Part shown: positions 23,875-35,800 of the stretch, in pieces
How the letters are laid out: each line of letters begins with the position of its first letter
Numbering within the stretch: position 1 is the stretch's first letter
Assembly: GCF_000003815.2 (NCBI RefSeq)
Contig: NC_049989.1
Coordinates: forward strand, 1,787,644 to 1,851,643
Source of the DNA: Branchiostoma floridae
Lineage: Eukaryota; Chordata; Leptocardii; Amphioxiformes; Branchiostomatidae
Reading direction: 5' to 3'
Length of the DNA: 64,000 nt
The notes under the pieces: model-generated
Database searches by the model: none
What the model was told of the DNA's origin: nothing
Seen by the model: the letters and a program-made list of their open reading frames with translations, nothing else
Position numbers and translations under genes: made by a program

Positions 23875-26800
23875 GTAGAAGACACGCACGTTTGTAAAAT
23901 GTTGATAAAAAGGTCTCAAAACGTAAATTCGCAAGAGTTACAGATATGTTATCTTAGTACCTGTATTAACACGTGATCTTGCGGATGCGTGACGTAGGTA
24001 ATTGGTCGAAAGCACCAGGAAGTTTATAATGCCCACCCTCTGTAACTCTTGTGAGTTTACGCTCTGAAGTGATTTGTCATCCATATTGATCCTGAAGAAG
24101 GCAACAGTGGTCGTTGAAAGTCCATGTATACTTTTGTGTTGGAAGAAAGTTTTGCGTTGTGTAAAAAATGTAACCTGTTCTTTTTCTACCCTTCCTTTAG
24201 ACCCGATGAACGCACTACAGAACCTGACCTCCCTGTCCCAGGGACAGCCTTCCCAGCAGGCCATGCAGATGTCACAGCCTTCCCAGCTTGCCTTGCAGAG
24301 TCAGCTGGCCCAGTCTACCCAGCAGGCCATGCAGCAGCAGATGTCCCAGCAGCAGCAGTTTCAGGTTTGGAATTTGTTTTGACCCCCCGCCTGGCCAAAT
24401 ACTGTAAATGCATTTAAATTCGCACAGATTTAATTTCGCGGCAGCAGGAAAAAGAACTTTTCGCGGTAGCACCATGCACTGTGGTCTCTTACTGCCATGG
24501 AAAAATGTTCGCGGTGGTTTTAAGTTTGCGGTGAAGCGGACGCCGCAAAAACTGCGAACATTAAACCACCGCATACATTTCTGCATTTACAGTAGTTCCT
24601 AAGAATCACCAGAAAGACCCAAATCACAGGTTTTCCCTATGGTTTTGGCTCCAGATTTTCGGCTATTGCCATAGCAATGTATGATCTTTTATTATATTTC
24701 CCCTAATGCCCATTGTTCATAGCGTTTCTTTGTGCCTTTTCGACGTTAGAAATGTACCCCTTTACTTATCAAACAGAGAAAATGTTGACCTTCATTGCCA
24801 TATTAGTCATCATCCCATTCATATGACGCCATCTGTGACGTCATTAATCAGGGGTGCCTAAGCATTTGCACGAACCCTATGAGATTCGTACGACCATTAT
24901 GTGATACGCACGAATCACTATGTGAAAATGCACAAACCTTATGAAATCACTCGAATCACTATGCGAAAACCTACGAGCCTTATGTGATTTGCACGAATCA
25001 CTATGTAACACACAAGGACCTTATGCGATTTGCACGAACCTTATGCGCAACCGGCCGACCACTGCCGGGTCACGTAACATTACGTCATTCGCATAAGGTT
25101 CGTGCAAATCGCATAAGGTTTGTGTGTGTCACATAGTGATTTGTGCGTATCACATAATGTTTTTACGAATTCCATAGGGTTTGTGCAAATGCTTAGGCAC
25201 CCGTGTTAATTAACTTTGTATGGCTTATGCAGCAGCAGCCCCCTCCGCAGCAGTTCCAGCAATCCCAGCAGCCCTTTCAGCATTCCCAGCAGGCATTTCA
25301 GCAGTCCCAGCAGCCGTTCCAGACTTCCCAGCAGCCTTTGCCACCGCAGCCACCACAGCCAGGGGGCCAGGCAAGAATGGGTCCCACAATGCAACAGCAG
25401 CAGCAGCAAGGTACAGAGTTGTACATATTTGAATGAAAGTTTAGTAGGTTATGTGACTGTATTAACAGCTCCCTGTCCACAAGAGATTTGTGTACATATT
25501 GCTCAAAGAATGCAGTGGAAAATGAAACACATTTTATCAGTCAGTTTCAGTTTCAGTTTCGGTTTATTTATTTTACCAGGAATACATCTCAGGTCAGCGT
25601 TGACCTGTTTTTCAGGCAATCCTGGGCACATGCGCATACATAAAAACAACACAATAACAATAAATAACAACATACTGTAAAAATAGCGTTACTAAGCCAT
25701 TAGGTGTAATTGGCGCCTAAATGTCCTGAAATGTCCTGGACTGAAGTCAGTGTACCCACTATGAAACTGAAAGAAACACATTATTTCAAACAGTTGTCAC
25801 TATTTCACCAAGCTTTTACCACCTAAGTGATCACCAAAAGACTATATTTCTACTAAAAGCACAAAATCCCACCATCATACAGAACGTGGGAGTTCATTAA
25901 CCACTGCCTTCAACGAAGAAGTCAAACCTGACAATAATATTCATAGTATCATGTACAGTGTGTATAGTTGCTAAGACATTAGTTTTATGTATCACTCTTT
26001 TACTTCTCTTAGTTCTTGAGACTGTATATGCAATTACTGAATTAGCCCTCTGGCATGATTTTGCAAATAAATATTGTCGGCATTAACATCAACGATTAAA
26101 AGAAGGTTCGAAGAGCTTTACATGGATAAAGTTCTTGGGATATATGTGTCTGTTAGTTTTGCTTATAGGAGGTTTAAGTCCCACATGCCGGCAGGAACTG
26201 AGGAGAGAGAAATGGTTTATTGACATTACTGACATCAAAAACTCTTGCAGCACATGTACAAAAGGCTGAATTGTGTTCAGCCTGAAATTGTATTACACCG
26301 TTTCCAATTGGACATCTGAAATTGTCTTCATTCATAGTTAGAGTATAAAAAACCTGTTTCTTCCAGATCACTTCAGTGTCACTGACGAAAACTGGTGGAT
26401 TCCAGTTGAAACGTCTGACCGTCTCCAAAATCATATCCAGTTGCATAAGTAACAGTTGCTTTTTGGCATAGCTGAATTGTGTTTTTTTTACAGTCAGCAT
26501 TTCCCAACTTGACAGAGTTTTTCAAAAAGAATTGAGCGACAAGATAACATCTAATTGTTTACAATAATTGATTTGTTATTACACAAACAAATGTTCACTA
26601 CTGTACACAAATTACCCGTCCTGGTTCAGGAGTACGTTAATGTGCTGTTAGCAAAACCGGAAATGAGAGAATTTGTCCTTGTTTCTTGGTGTTCTTCAAA
26701 CTTTATGAAGGGATGCGTGGTGTCGCTTATTGTCCGCTGCAGCTCACAGAGAGAGGCTTCATGTTGCCGGGGGTGCAGCGTGGGGAGTGGCATTCTCCTA

Positions 26801-29800
26801 CGCAGAGGGACCACAGTCGTGTCGAAACTCCTTGTGGTCACCTCTGCTGTCTGTTGCACTCAGATCAGTTACTGACCGCCCTGATTATGAATATTAATGA
26901 GCTTACCCTTATATGGGCAGTCAGCCGTTGGGGATCAAGCGTAGGAGGATGGAGCTATGTAAGATGTAACATGATTGGCTGATAGCTTCCCAGCGGCCTT
27001 TTGCGAGATGGCTTTTGTAAACAGAAAGCCCAAGAAAGGCCTATTCTCTGATTGGCTGACAGCTAGTAGTTTGTTGCGACGCTCACAGTAACTGCTGGTG
27101 GGCCACCAGACAGCAGGGCTCCATTAGGCAGTTAGCTAGCCATTGGGACCGTGCGTAGGAGGATGGGGGAGTAGATGATGTTTAATACCAATGATTTTAC
27201 AACAAATTTTCCTTTTCCTCTGACAGCCCAGTTCCAGGCTCAGCAGAGGCAACAGTTCCAGGGCCAGACTCGTGCACAGCTTGTACAACAACAGATACAG
27301 CAGCGACTACAACAACAGCAGCAGTTACAACAGCAGCAACAGCAACAACAACAACAACAACAGCAGCAACAACAACAGCAACAACAACAACAAAATCTGA
27401 TGCAACAGCAGTTACAGCAGCAGCAGTTACAACAACAACAACAACAGCAGCAGCTACAACAACAACAACTACAGCAGGTGAGTTGTAAGGAATAAAGGAT
27501 ACAAGAGAATTCTTTTATACAACCAGTTAATACTCACTTTTGCTTACGTTTTAATGTCTGTTAGACACCTTCCTCAGAGCTTCTAACTGGGGTTCTGCTT
27601 CGGGCCACCATGTTAAGCCAATGTAGGTGGCGCTTTTGTGGCGAGAACACACTCAGTTCTGTTACAAAGTTCTTTCCTACACCCAAAATTTTGACAACAG
27701 TTACTAAAGAAATGCTGCTCACCTCGGTTCTAGCAAAAGCAACTACAGAAACAGAAACAGCAGCAGTTAGTTACAACAACAACAACAAAATTTTAGTTTC
27801 TGCCACTTAGGGCACATCTGTAAGCTGACTCAGTTCTTTTGCAAAGTTCGTTTCTACACCCAAGATGTTAACTAAAAAGACACCGCTCACTTCAGTTACA
27901 GCAGAAGCAACTCCAGCAACAGAAACAGCAGCAGTTACAACAACAGCAACAACAGCAGCAGCAGCAACAACAACAACAGCAACAACAGCAACAGTCACAA
28001 CAACAGCAGATGATGAAACAGAGACCAGCTCTACAGAGACAGCAGAACATAGGAGGGCTGCTGTCTCCCAGTCAGCAGCTACAAGGCCAGAGTCCCGGCT
28101 CTGTTCAGGTAAGGGTAGACCTATTGCAAGGAAAGGTATCTTGGGTAGTCTGTGTAACACAAACTCTCCGTACTCCCTGTAAAGCTGTATCTGGCCTCAC
28201 CGTGCTAGGATGCCAGCAGATGTTGGGCGGGCTGCTATAAGCGAGATTTAGTCAGGCTATATCTGGGGTGTTTCAGCTCCATTTCAATAGCCTTTGGGCC
28301 ACACAACTTTGTGTAATTACTGTAACAGGTGGCCAGTCAGTTGGTAATGACATGTGTTCAACAACCATACACTTTCCCAAATGCTGAGTGCTGAGCAGAG
28401 AAAGCAGCATGTACCATCATTAAAGCCTTTGATATGACTCAGCTGGGAATCAAACTCGCCACTTGGCCATTTCACAGGTAATGCAATGTACAGTAGGTAG
28501 ACAAAACCTGCAATAACTGCCATCTCCGACAGGTGGCGTCCCCTGCCTAGAGCAGTGCCATGCAGCTGCCGGTGGCCTCCTCCATGCAGACTAGCTCTTT
28601 AGTATGACTCAGTTGGGGATCAAACTAGCTCACTTGGTCATTACACTAGTTACAGATACAAAATGTACTAGACAAAACCTGCAATAACTGCCATCTCCAA
28701 CAGGTGGCATCCCCTGCCCAGAGCAGTGCCATGCAGCGGCCAGTGGCCTCCTCCATGCAAACTAGCTCTTTAATATGACTCAGTTGGGGATCAAAATCAA
28801 ACTAGCTCACTTGGTCATTACACTAGTTATAGATAAAACCATTAGTTATACACAAAACCTGCAATAATTGCCATTTCCAACAGGTGGCATCCCCTGCCCA
28901 GAGCAGTGCCATGCAGCGGCCGGTGGCCTCCCCCGCGCAGACGAGCTCCATGCAGAGGCAAGTGGCGTCTCCAGCCCAGACCACCACCATGCACAGACAG
29001 GTGGCGTCACCTGCGCAGACCGGCTCCATCCAGAGACAGGTGGCCTCACCTGCGCAGCCTGGCTCCATGCAGAGGCAAGTAGCATCTCCCGCTCAGCCCG
29101 GGTCGGTCCAGAGACAGCACACGCCACAGTCAGGGTAAGTACTGGTAAAGTGAATTCATTTACCTTTGAAGGTTTATTTTGCTGGTGGCTGGGGTTTGGG
29201 ACTGAACACTGATTTAAATTTTAGTTGCCAAACTACTGAAACGGATAAAATTCGATGGAAGCCTGTGTGATACCTGGTCCAGAACACCCGTATCGAACGT
29301 TATCGCTGCCCAGGTATGACACAATGCCCGGTATCGAAACCGTGACTTCTCAATGTTGTGTGTTCACAAGCCTAGCCACTCGGCCATTTGATGCCTCTGA
29401 AAAAGATGTTGACACCTCCACTCCATCTTTTGACGTTTTTGGTTTGACCTTTGAACTGTAAATCAAGGAGGTTTTATCTGATGAAAGCTTATTGGTGAAA
29501 TGGACACTGATTTTGTTTTGACGCCTCGGTTTTCATGTGATCTACTGTATGTTGTCCACCGGTGTCTTAACTTTGACTGAATGTAACACGTTTTGTCTTG
29601 CATGTATGATGGGCCCCCTTGGAAACCAACTTTCAAAAGTTGTAGGGGCCACCCACCTGTTTTGAGATTAATAGATAAATAAATAAAGACAAGCACAAAT
29701 GTTCTGCTCCATCTCTGCAGTTCTCAGTCCGCGGCTTCCCCAGCGACCATGCTGCCCAGCCCGTCCCCCCAGCCAAGCATGGCCCCCTCCCCGGCCAGCG

Positions 29801-32800
29801 CAACTGCTCGCACTCCTGCTGGGGTCCAGTCTCCTGTTTCACTCAATACACCTGGTGAGTATATCTAGACCTTCACCTGCTGGATAACATTTTGTGTTTC
29901 CTTATACTGTTGGGGGTCCAGTCTCCTGTCTCGCTCAATACACCTGGTGAGTATATCTAGATCCTCAGCTGCTGGCTAGCATTATTCTACTTACATTCAT
30001 ACCTGTCCTGTAATGTTTGCTGATAGACCAACATTTTTTTTTCTTTTGAAACAGAAGCTTTCTTTAAAGTATCGCCCAAATTTACTCTTCAGGTCTGAAA
30101 AATGTGCATAAATCTGTACTTTTCGTTAAATTCATTTCAGTTACGATTTGAAGAATATTTAGTGAATACCTTCTCATGGAGTGGCAATGGATGTATGATT
30201 CAGCTTCTTTAAGAGATAACATTTGAATTTACGCTACTGTAGGAGACGTGTAACTGATAAAACACTTGCGCTAGGTAACCCTGGATCTGTGGGAATGGCG
30301 GCTAGTCTGTCTAGGTTTCTTTGGAATATTTTGAAAAATCTAGTTTTCAGAGCTGAAAGATATGTGCCTAGATCAATTTTAGTGCCAAACTCCTCATAGT
30401 GTGATTTGAAAAATTGAATAATTCATCTTACTAATATGTATACCTAGTCCACTGAGTGTTGAAGATCTGTGACTTATGTGAGATTTGCCAAAAGCAGTTA
30501 CTCAAGCAACTGGATATGACTTTGACCAGTGACACTTAGGAAGAGCAGGTTTCATACCCTACCTATGCAAGGAGACGAAGACAATTTTGATAGCCCAATG
30601 GTAACCAAAAGTAAGACAAAGTCACGACAAGTATTAACGTAACTTATGAGAGACACTTGTGTTTAAGGTAAGACAATAATATTATTTTGATAGTCCAATA
30701 GGAACCAATAGTAAGCCATGTCAAGACAAGTATCAACATAACTTATGAGAGACACTTGTGTTTAAGGTAAGACAATAATATTATTTTGAGAGTCCAATAG
30801 GAATCAAAAGTAAGACAAAGTCACGACAAGTATCAATGTAACTTATGAGAGACACTTGTGTTTAAGGTAACCCCGGATCTGTGGGGATGGCGGCCAGCCC
30901 TCGCAACCCGACTGAGGAGCAGGCATACCTTGAGAAGTGGAAGCAGCTGTCCAAGTACATCGACCCGCTGCAGAGGATGATCAAGAGAGTCAGCAACACT
31001 GACGGTGAGAATATCGTTGAAGAGGTTCATCAGTCACGTATGGATACAGTTATAACAATTTTCTTCAATCTATGACTGTTTTGTAAAGGTACAGTACATA
31101 CCTCCCAAATGTTCGATGTCTACCAGCACATCTTCGTCAAGGGGGTTCTTTTGCGAGAACTGAGACTAGGTCCCCCCCCCCCCTGTACCTTTATAAAACA
31201 GTCATTGATTGAAGAAAATTGTTATAACTGACGGTGAGAGAAGAACGAGAAACACTCACTCACTCACTATCCGGTTTAGCGTCCGTTGTTCCCTGTCTGC
31301 CAGGGGTTGGACATTTCGGTCTGATTGCTGCCCTCCATCTGCCTCTGTAAAGGGGTTTGGCTTTTTTGCATGTGCAGTTTTCTAATATGCTCATTGACAC
31401 CGTCTACCCATCTTCTCTTGGGGTGCCCACACGGGTTCTGGCTGACTACAGACCAGTTCATGACCTTTCTTGGCGAGTTGTCGTGGAAAGTGAAAGGGAA
31501 AAGTAAGAGTGATCCCGTTAAGCTCACTGAAGAGCTTATCTTCCACTGACAGTGACAGAGAAGACAGGCGCTATGTATATTTTTCACAGGTTTATTGTAA
31601 TGGGGAAATTCCCTAAGCTCTTTTATTCTATGTACAGTTTTCACAGGTTCTTTGTACTGGGGAAATTCCCCCAAGCTCTTTCCAACACTTAGCACAAAAA
31701 ACAGCGGACCAGAGATTAACAACCTGCAACCCTTTCCAGTAGCATATATGTCAAGGCGACACAGCAAGGATTTCAAATCCTATTACTATGATGTAATCCC
31801 AATACTATATAAGGAGTGCAGTGACACATAACCTGACTGTCCAGTCTTTGGAAACATCCGCACCGCCGAGAAGTGTGGTTTAGGTCGGTCCCAGAGTTAG
31901 AACAGGGGGGTATAATAGAGAGTATGGGATCTTCTTGGGGATGGAAGTAAGTTTATTTTTGTTCCCCCCTCCCCCCCCAGTCAGCTTTAGGAAGCTGATT
32001 TGCAGGGATTGGCCTTACCACGCAACTCCGGCACTTTCCCCATAACTCATTAAGGATGATCCAATGATTGCGCAGTGTGAATGGTATTCTTCTTTATCCA
32101 GAGGCACTAAAGTGGAACAGCCGGCTCAAGAGAAAACTACTACCTTCAGTCCTTCTTGTTCTAATGTCTTATTGCTCTGCCCTTCTTTAGAAAATCCCCA
32201 AAGTACTTTTTAAAGCCCCTCTCAGAGCTTGCATTGGTCAGTTCAAACCATGTGACTGTTTAGCTGTAACAGTAAGAGTTGTAAGATTCAAATTCAGATA
32301 AGTTACACCTGTGCTGTCTTCTTGCTTCTTCCCGACAACAGTATTAAAATGCACTCCACTGTCCCTGGGGTGTTACAGGGCTCGAAATTCGCTCTTTGCA
32401 AAATGTGCAATGGTGCACCTAACCTGAAAATTCACAAACACAGACAACTTTTGGCAATAGGCTTATTATTTTTCCTGACACATACAAGTGCCAAAATATG
32501 CTGTATACCATAGTTGTACAGTTTAAGCTTTGTTCCAGCACAAAGAAAGGAACCCACCATAAATTGTCGGTCCAACTCGCTTCACTGACGTTCCGGAAGT
32601 CCGGAAATGACGTCAGCAGCGAATCATTGGTGGTGGGAACATCAGTGAAACGAATCAGACATCTGAAGAAGGTTGATGAGTTTGACCAAAAATTTATGAT
32701 GAGTTCCTTTCTTTGTGTGGAAACAAAGCTTAAACTTTACAACAGTTGGATTCTACGAACACAGATGAGCTTTCATTGGAATGCTGTATGCTAGTGTACC

Positions 32801-35800
32801 TTTCAGTTTGTAACCTAAAACAATATCCAGGTGCATCAGTGTACCCACTGTAAAACATTTGGTGCATATCTTCAATTTTGGGTGCACGAAAGTATATTAT
32901 GTACCCAGTATTTCGAGCCCTGTGTGTTATGATATGTTTACTTGACCTCTTCTTTTCTCAAAACACAGCCAGCACGGATGGACAGGCCCCATCTACAGGT
33001 AAAATATTGCCTCAAATACATCATTCTACTGTGCAAATTCAAAGGCTCTGCGTTAAAGGCTTGAAAAATTGTGCATGGCACAGCCAAGGGTCCAAAGAAT
33101 GGCATTTCTGTAATGATCTAAGAAAAATTAAAGAAGAAAAGCACTGTCTTGTTAAAAAAATCATTTACACTCTATGAAGATTGTACTTTATTTTGGCAAA
33201 ATGCTATATCTCTTGTCTTTGTGCAGACAATTGGTGAATGACATTTATTTGATACTTTCATACTCAAATTTTCCAACATCTTTGTCCAGGAAAACATGTG
33301 GAGAAAGTGTTTTTTTTTATATGACTATTTCAAAACAGCCCAGATATTTGAAAGCTTTATATACAAATAATGTATGGGTTCCCTTTACAATGCATTTTAT
33401 CTCTCAAGTCAAAATGAGGACTTAATCTGTGTCAAATTGTCAGTTTTCTTGCCAGACCTACGATTTGGACAAACTAGCTGGGCCTCGTATAAACTCTAAC
33501 AAAGGAAATCATTCAAAATCGCAAAGATATGTCGGGATGAATGTAAAGATGATGTAGGATGTGAAGGTACAAAGTTTAGCATTCTAATATATATAATGGA
33601 GCAAACACATGTGACACATACTTAGTAATACAGTAAATGGGCACTCAATAGCAGAAGCTTGTATAATCTTCTAAAAGACCACATTCTTATGAATACAAAG
33701 TCACCCAAATTTGTAAAAAAAAATTCATCACAGAACTGTGTAATGCTTTCGAATGGATTATAATGCGGTTACTGAGTCTCCCCCCATACAGACCCACATG
33801 CAGCGCATGTTAAGTATTGGTCCCTTTGGGATAATTGCTGAAGATTTAGGTAAATTTTTGTCTCAAAACGATAGAAAAAGTAAGTTGCTAAGGCAGCAAA
33901 TTGATGACTTACTATTCACACATGCACTACAAACACTTGCCCCTGAACTTGAGTTCCCCTTTAAACTTGACACTCTCCTGTCCAACCATTCTTCTCTCTA
34001 AGTGACCTTCCAGTGACCTCCAGCTCACCTGAGTGGGTTACAACAATGCTGGGTGCTTCAAGGCCAAGAGGCTGAATCTGAAGGTCATTTAATGTCAAGG
34101 TCGAATATGAATGTGGGTCTGTTCTATTTCTACAGAGCACAAGAAGGATCTTAGCAAGATGAAGAACTTGTTAGAAATTCTCACTGACCAAAAGAAAAGG
34201 TAAGATTTTTAAAAAAAATATCTACAGTATGTTTTAAGATTATGGTGTGTTTGATTGGCTGACTGTAAATGTTGCAAATGAAACAAGAAATTGACATTAT
34301 CATGCGTCAATAGAATGTTTGTTAAAGGTTTTTTTTTTTTAATTTCTGTTTTTCTACCGGCATTCTTTATTGAATGTTAATTTTTTTATGATTCTAGTAG
34401 TGCATGTATTGTTGTGAGAGTATCTCTGATCATGATATGTTTAAAATGATAGTATGCATTTTCCCAATGGCTTGTGCCTTTGGGTAAAGGCACTAAACGT
34501 GACTTTCCTCACTCTACCCAGGTGTAAAAATGGGTCTAGACTTGGGGAGGTAAAAGGCAATGACGGAGAGGGTTGGTTCTGCCTCCCTATACCGTGCCCT
34601 AAACATACAATATAGTGGACAACACCCACTGTCCCAAGGTCATCAAAAAGACCATGGGACTACATTTACCTTTTAACATGTTTCTGTTTGTTATTGATCT
34701 GTTTACACACACAGGGCTCAAAATACTGGGTGCATGTGCACCCAGGTGCACCCAAAATTGGAACTGTGCACCCAATTTTTTTCAGTGGGTGCACAGGGTG
34801 CACCCAAATATTTTCTTAGGTTTATGTATGGAAAGATATCAAGTATACTGGTATACTAGTATACATCACATTCTTGACATCTAAGTGTTAGAAAGATGAT
34901 AAAAATGTCTGTCACGTTACTTGTTTAAGAATATGATAGCTTGCTACTAAGTTTTGTCATTAGTTTTTTTTTTACATTATTCTTAAATTTAAGTGGTCCA
35001 CCCAAAATTTGTTTGGTGCACCCAATTTTTTAAGCTGGGTGCACCAGTGCACCTAATCCCAAAAAATAATTTCGAGCCCTGACACAACACTCCCAACCTT
35101 CTGAAATTATGCTTACCCCGATTGTGTACTACCGGTTTGGCAATGGGTTAGGGTTTGTTTAGTGTAAACCAACTTATCCTGTAGTCCTCACATGACACTT
35201 CATCATGCCACTAATACACTAGACATGGAAATGTGTGTGATGCAAGAACATGCAAAAAACTTGTAGCCTAGAAGGGTAGAATTCATGAATTTGTGTGAAA
35301 ACATTTTTGTGAATGACAGAAAATAGTTTTTGTTGTTGTTGTGGTGGTGGTGGTAATGGTTCTCCTTTTTAAATACAGACAGCACTGACTACAGTATGTA
35401 ACATTCTAGCCTGACTAAATCAGGCTTTTAGCAGCCCTTCCACTTGTCAAGAGGGGCCGAATCAGCCCCTAGCAGCAAGTGATTGACAACTAATATTTTA
35501 TCAGCCATAGATTTTGAAATGATTGCTGAGGCAAATGTGAATTTTTAAAAAAATCTTTACTACATTTCTAATTTTTAGCGACGCCTGATGGGCGAGCTTA
35601 ATAGTATAGTGTGGAACCGTTTCGAAAGTATTCTAAAAACTGTACAGGAATGTCAGGAATGTCAAAAGTCCGCGCGTGCGTAGTTGCATCATGCCGGACG
35701 GTACCATTACCTCCACGGGTAAGCTTTCCAGTCGCAGGACACATACCGCGGTACCGATATACGTGTGCACAGCAGTGTTTTCCGTATTCGCGCAAGGCGA

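Noticed and set aside
25206-25680. Other-frame and antisense frames over MED15 Gln-rich exons (poly-Leu, poly-Ala, poly-Ser)
   Set aside because: Shadows of the CAG/CAA-rich coding frame.
27807-28182. Ala/Thr/Val-rich frames at the second polyQ exon
   Set aside because: Alternative frames of CAA/CAG repeats. The Gln frame has the matching splice sites and phase.
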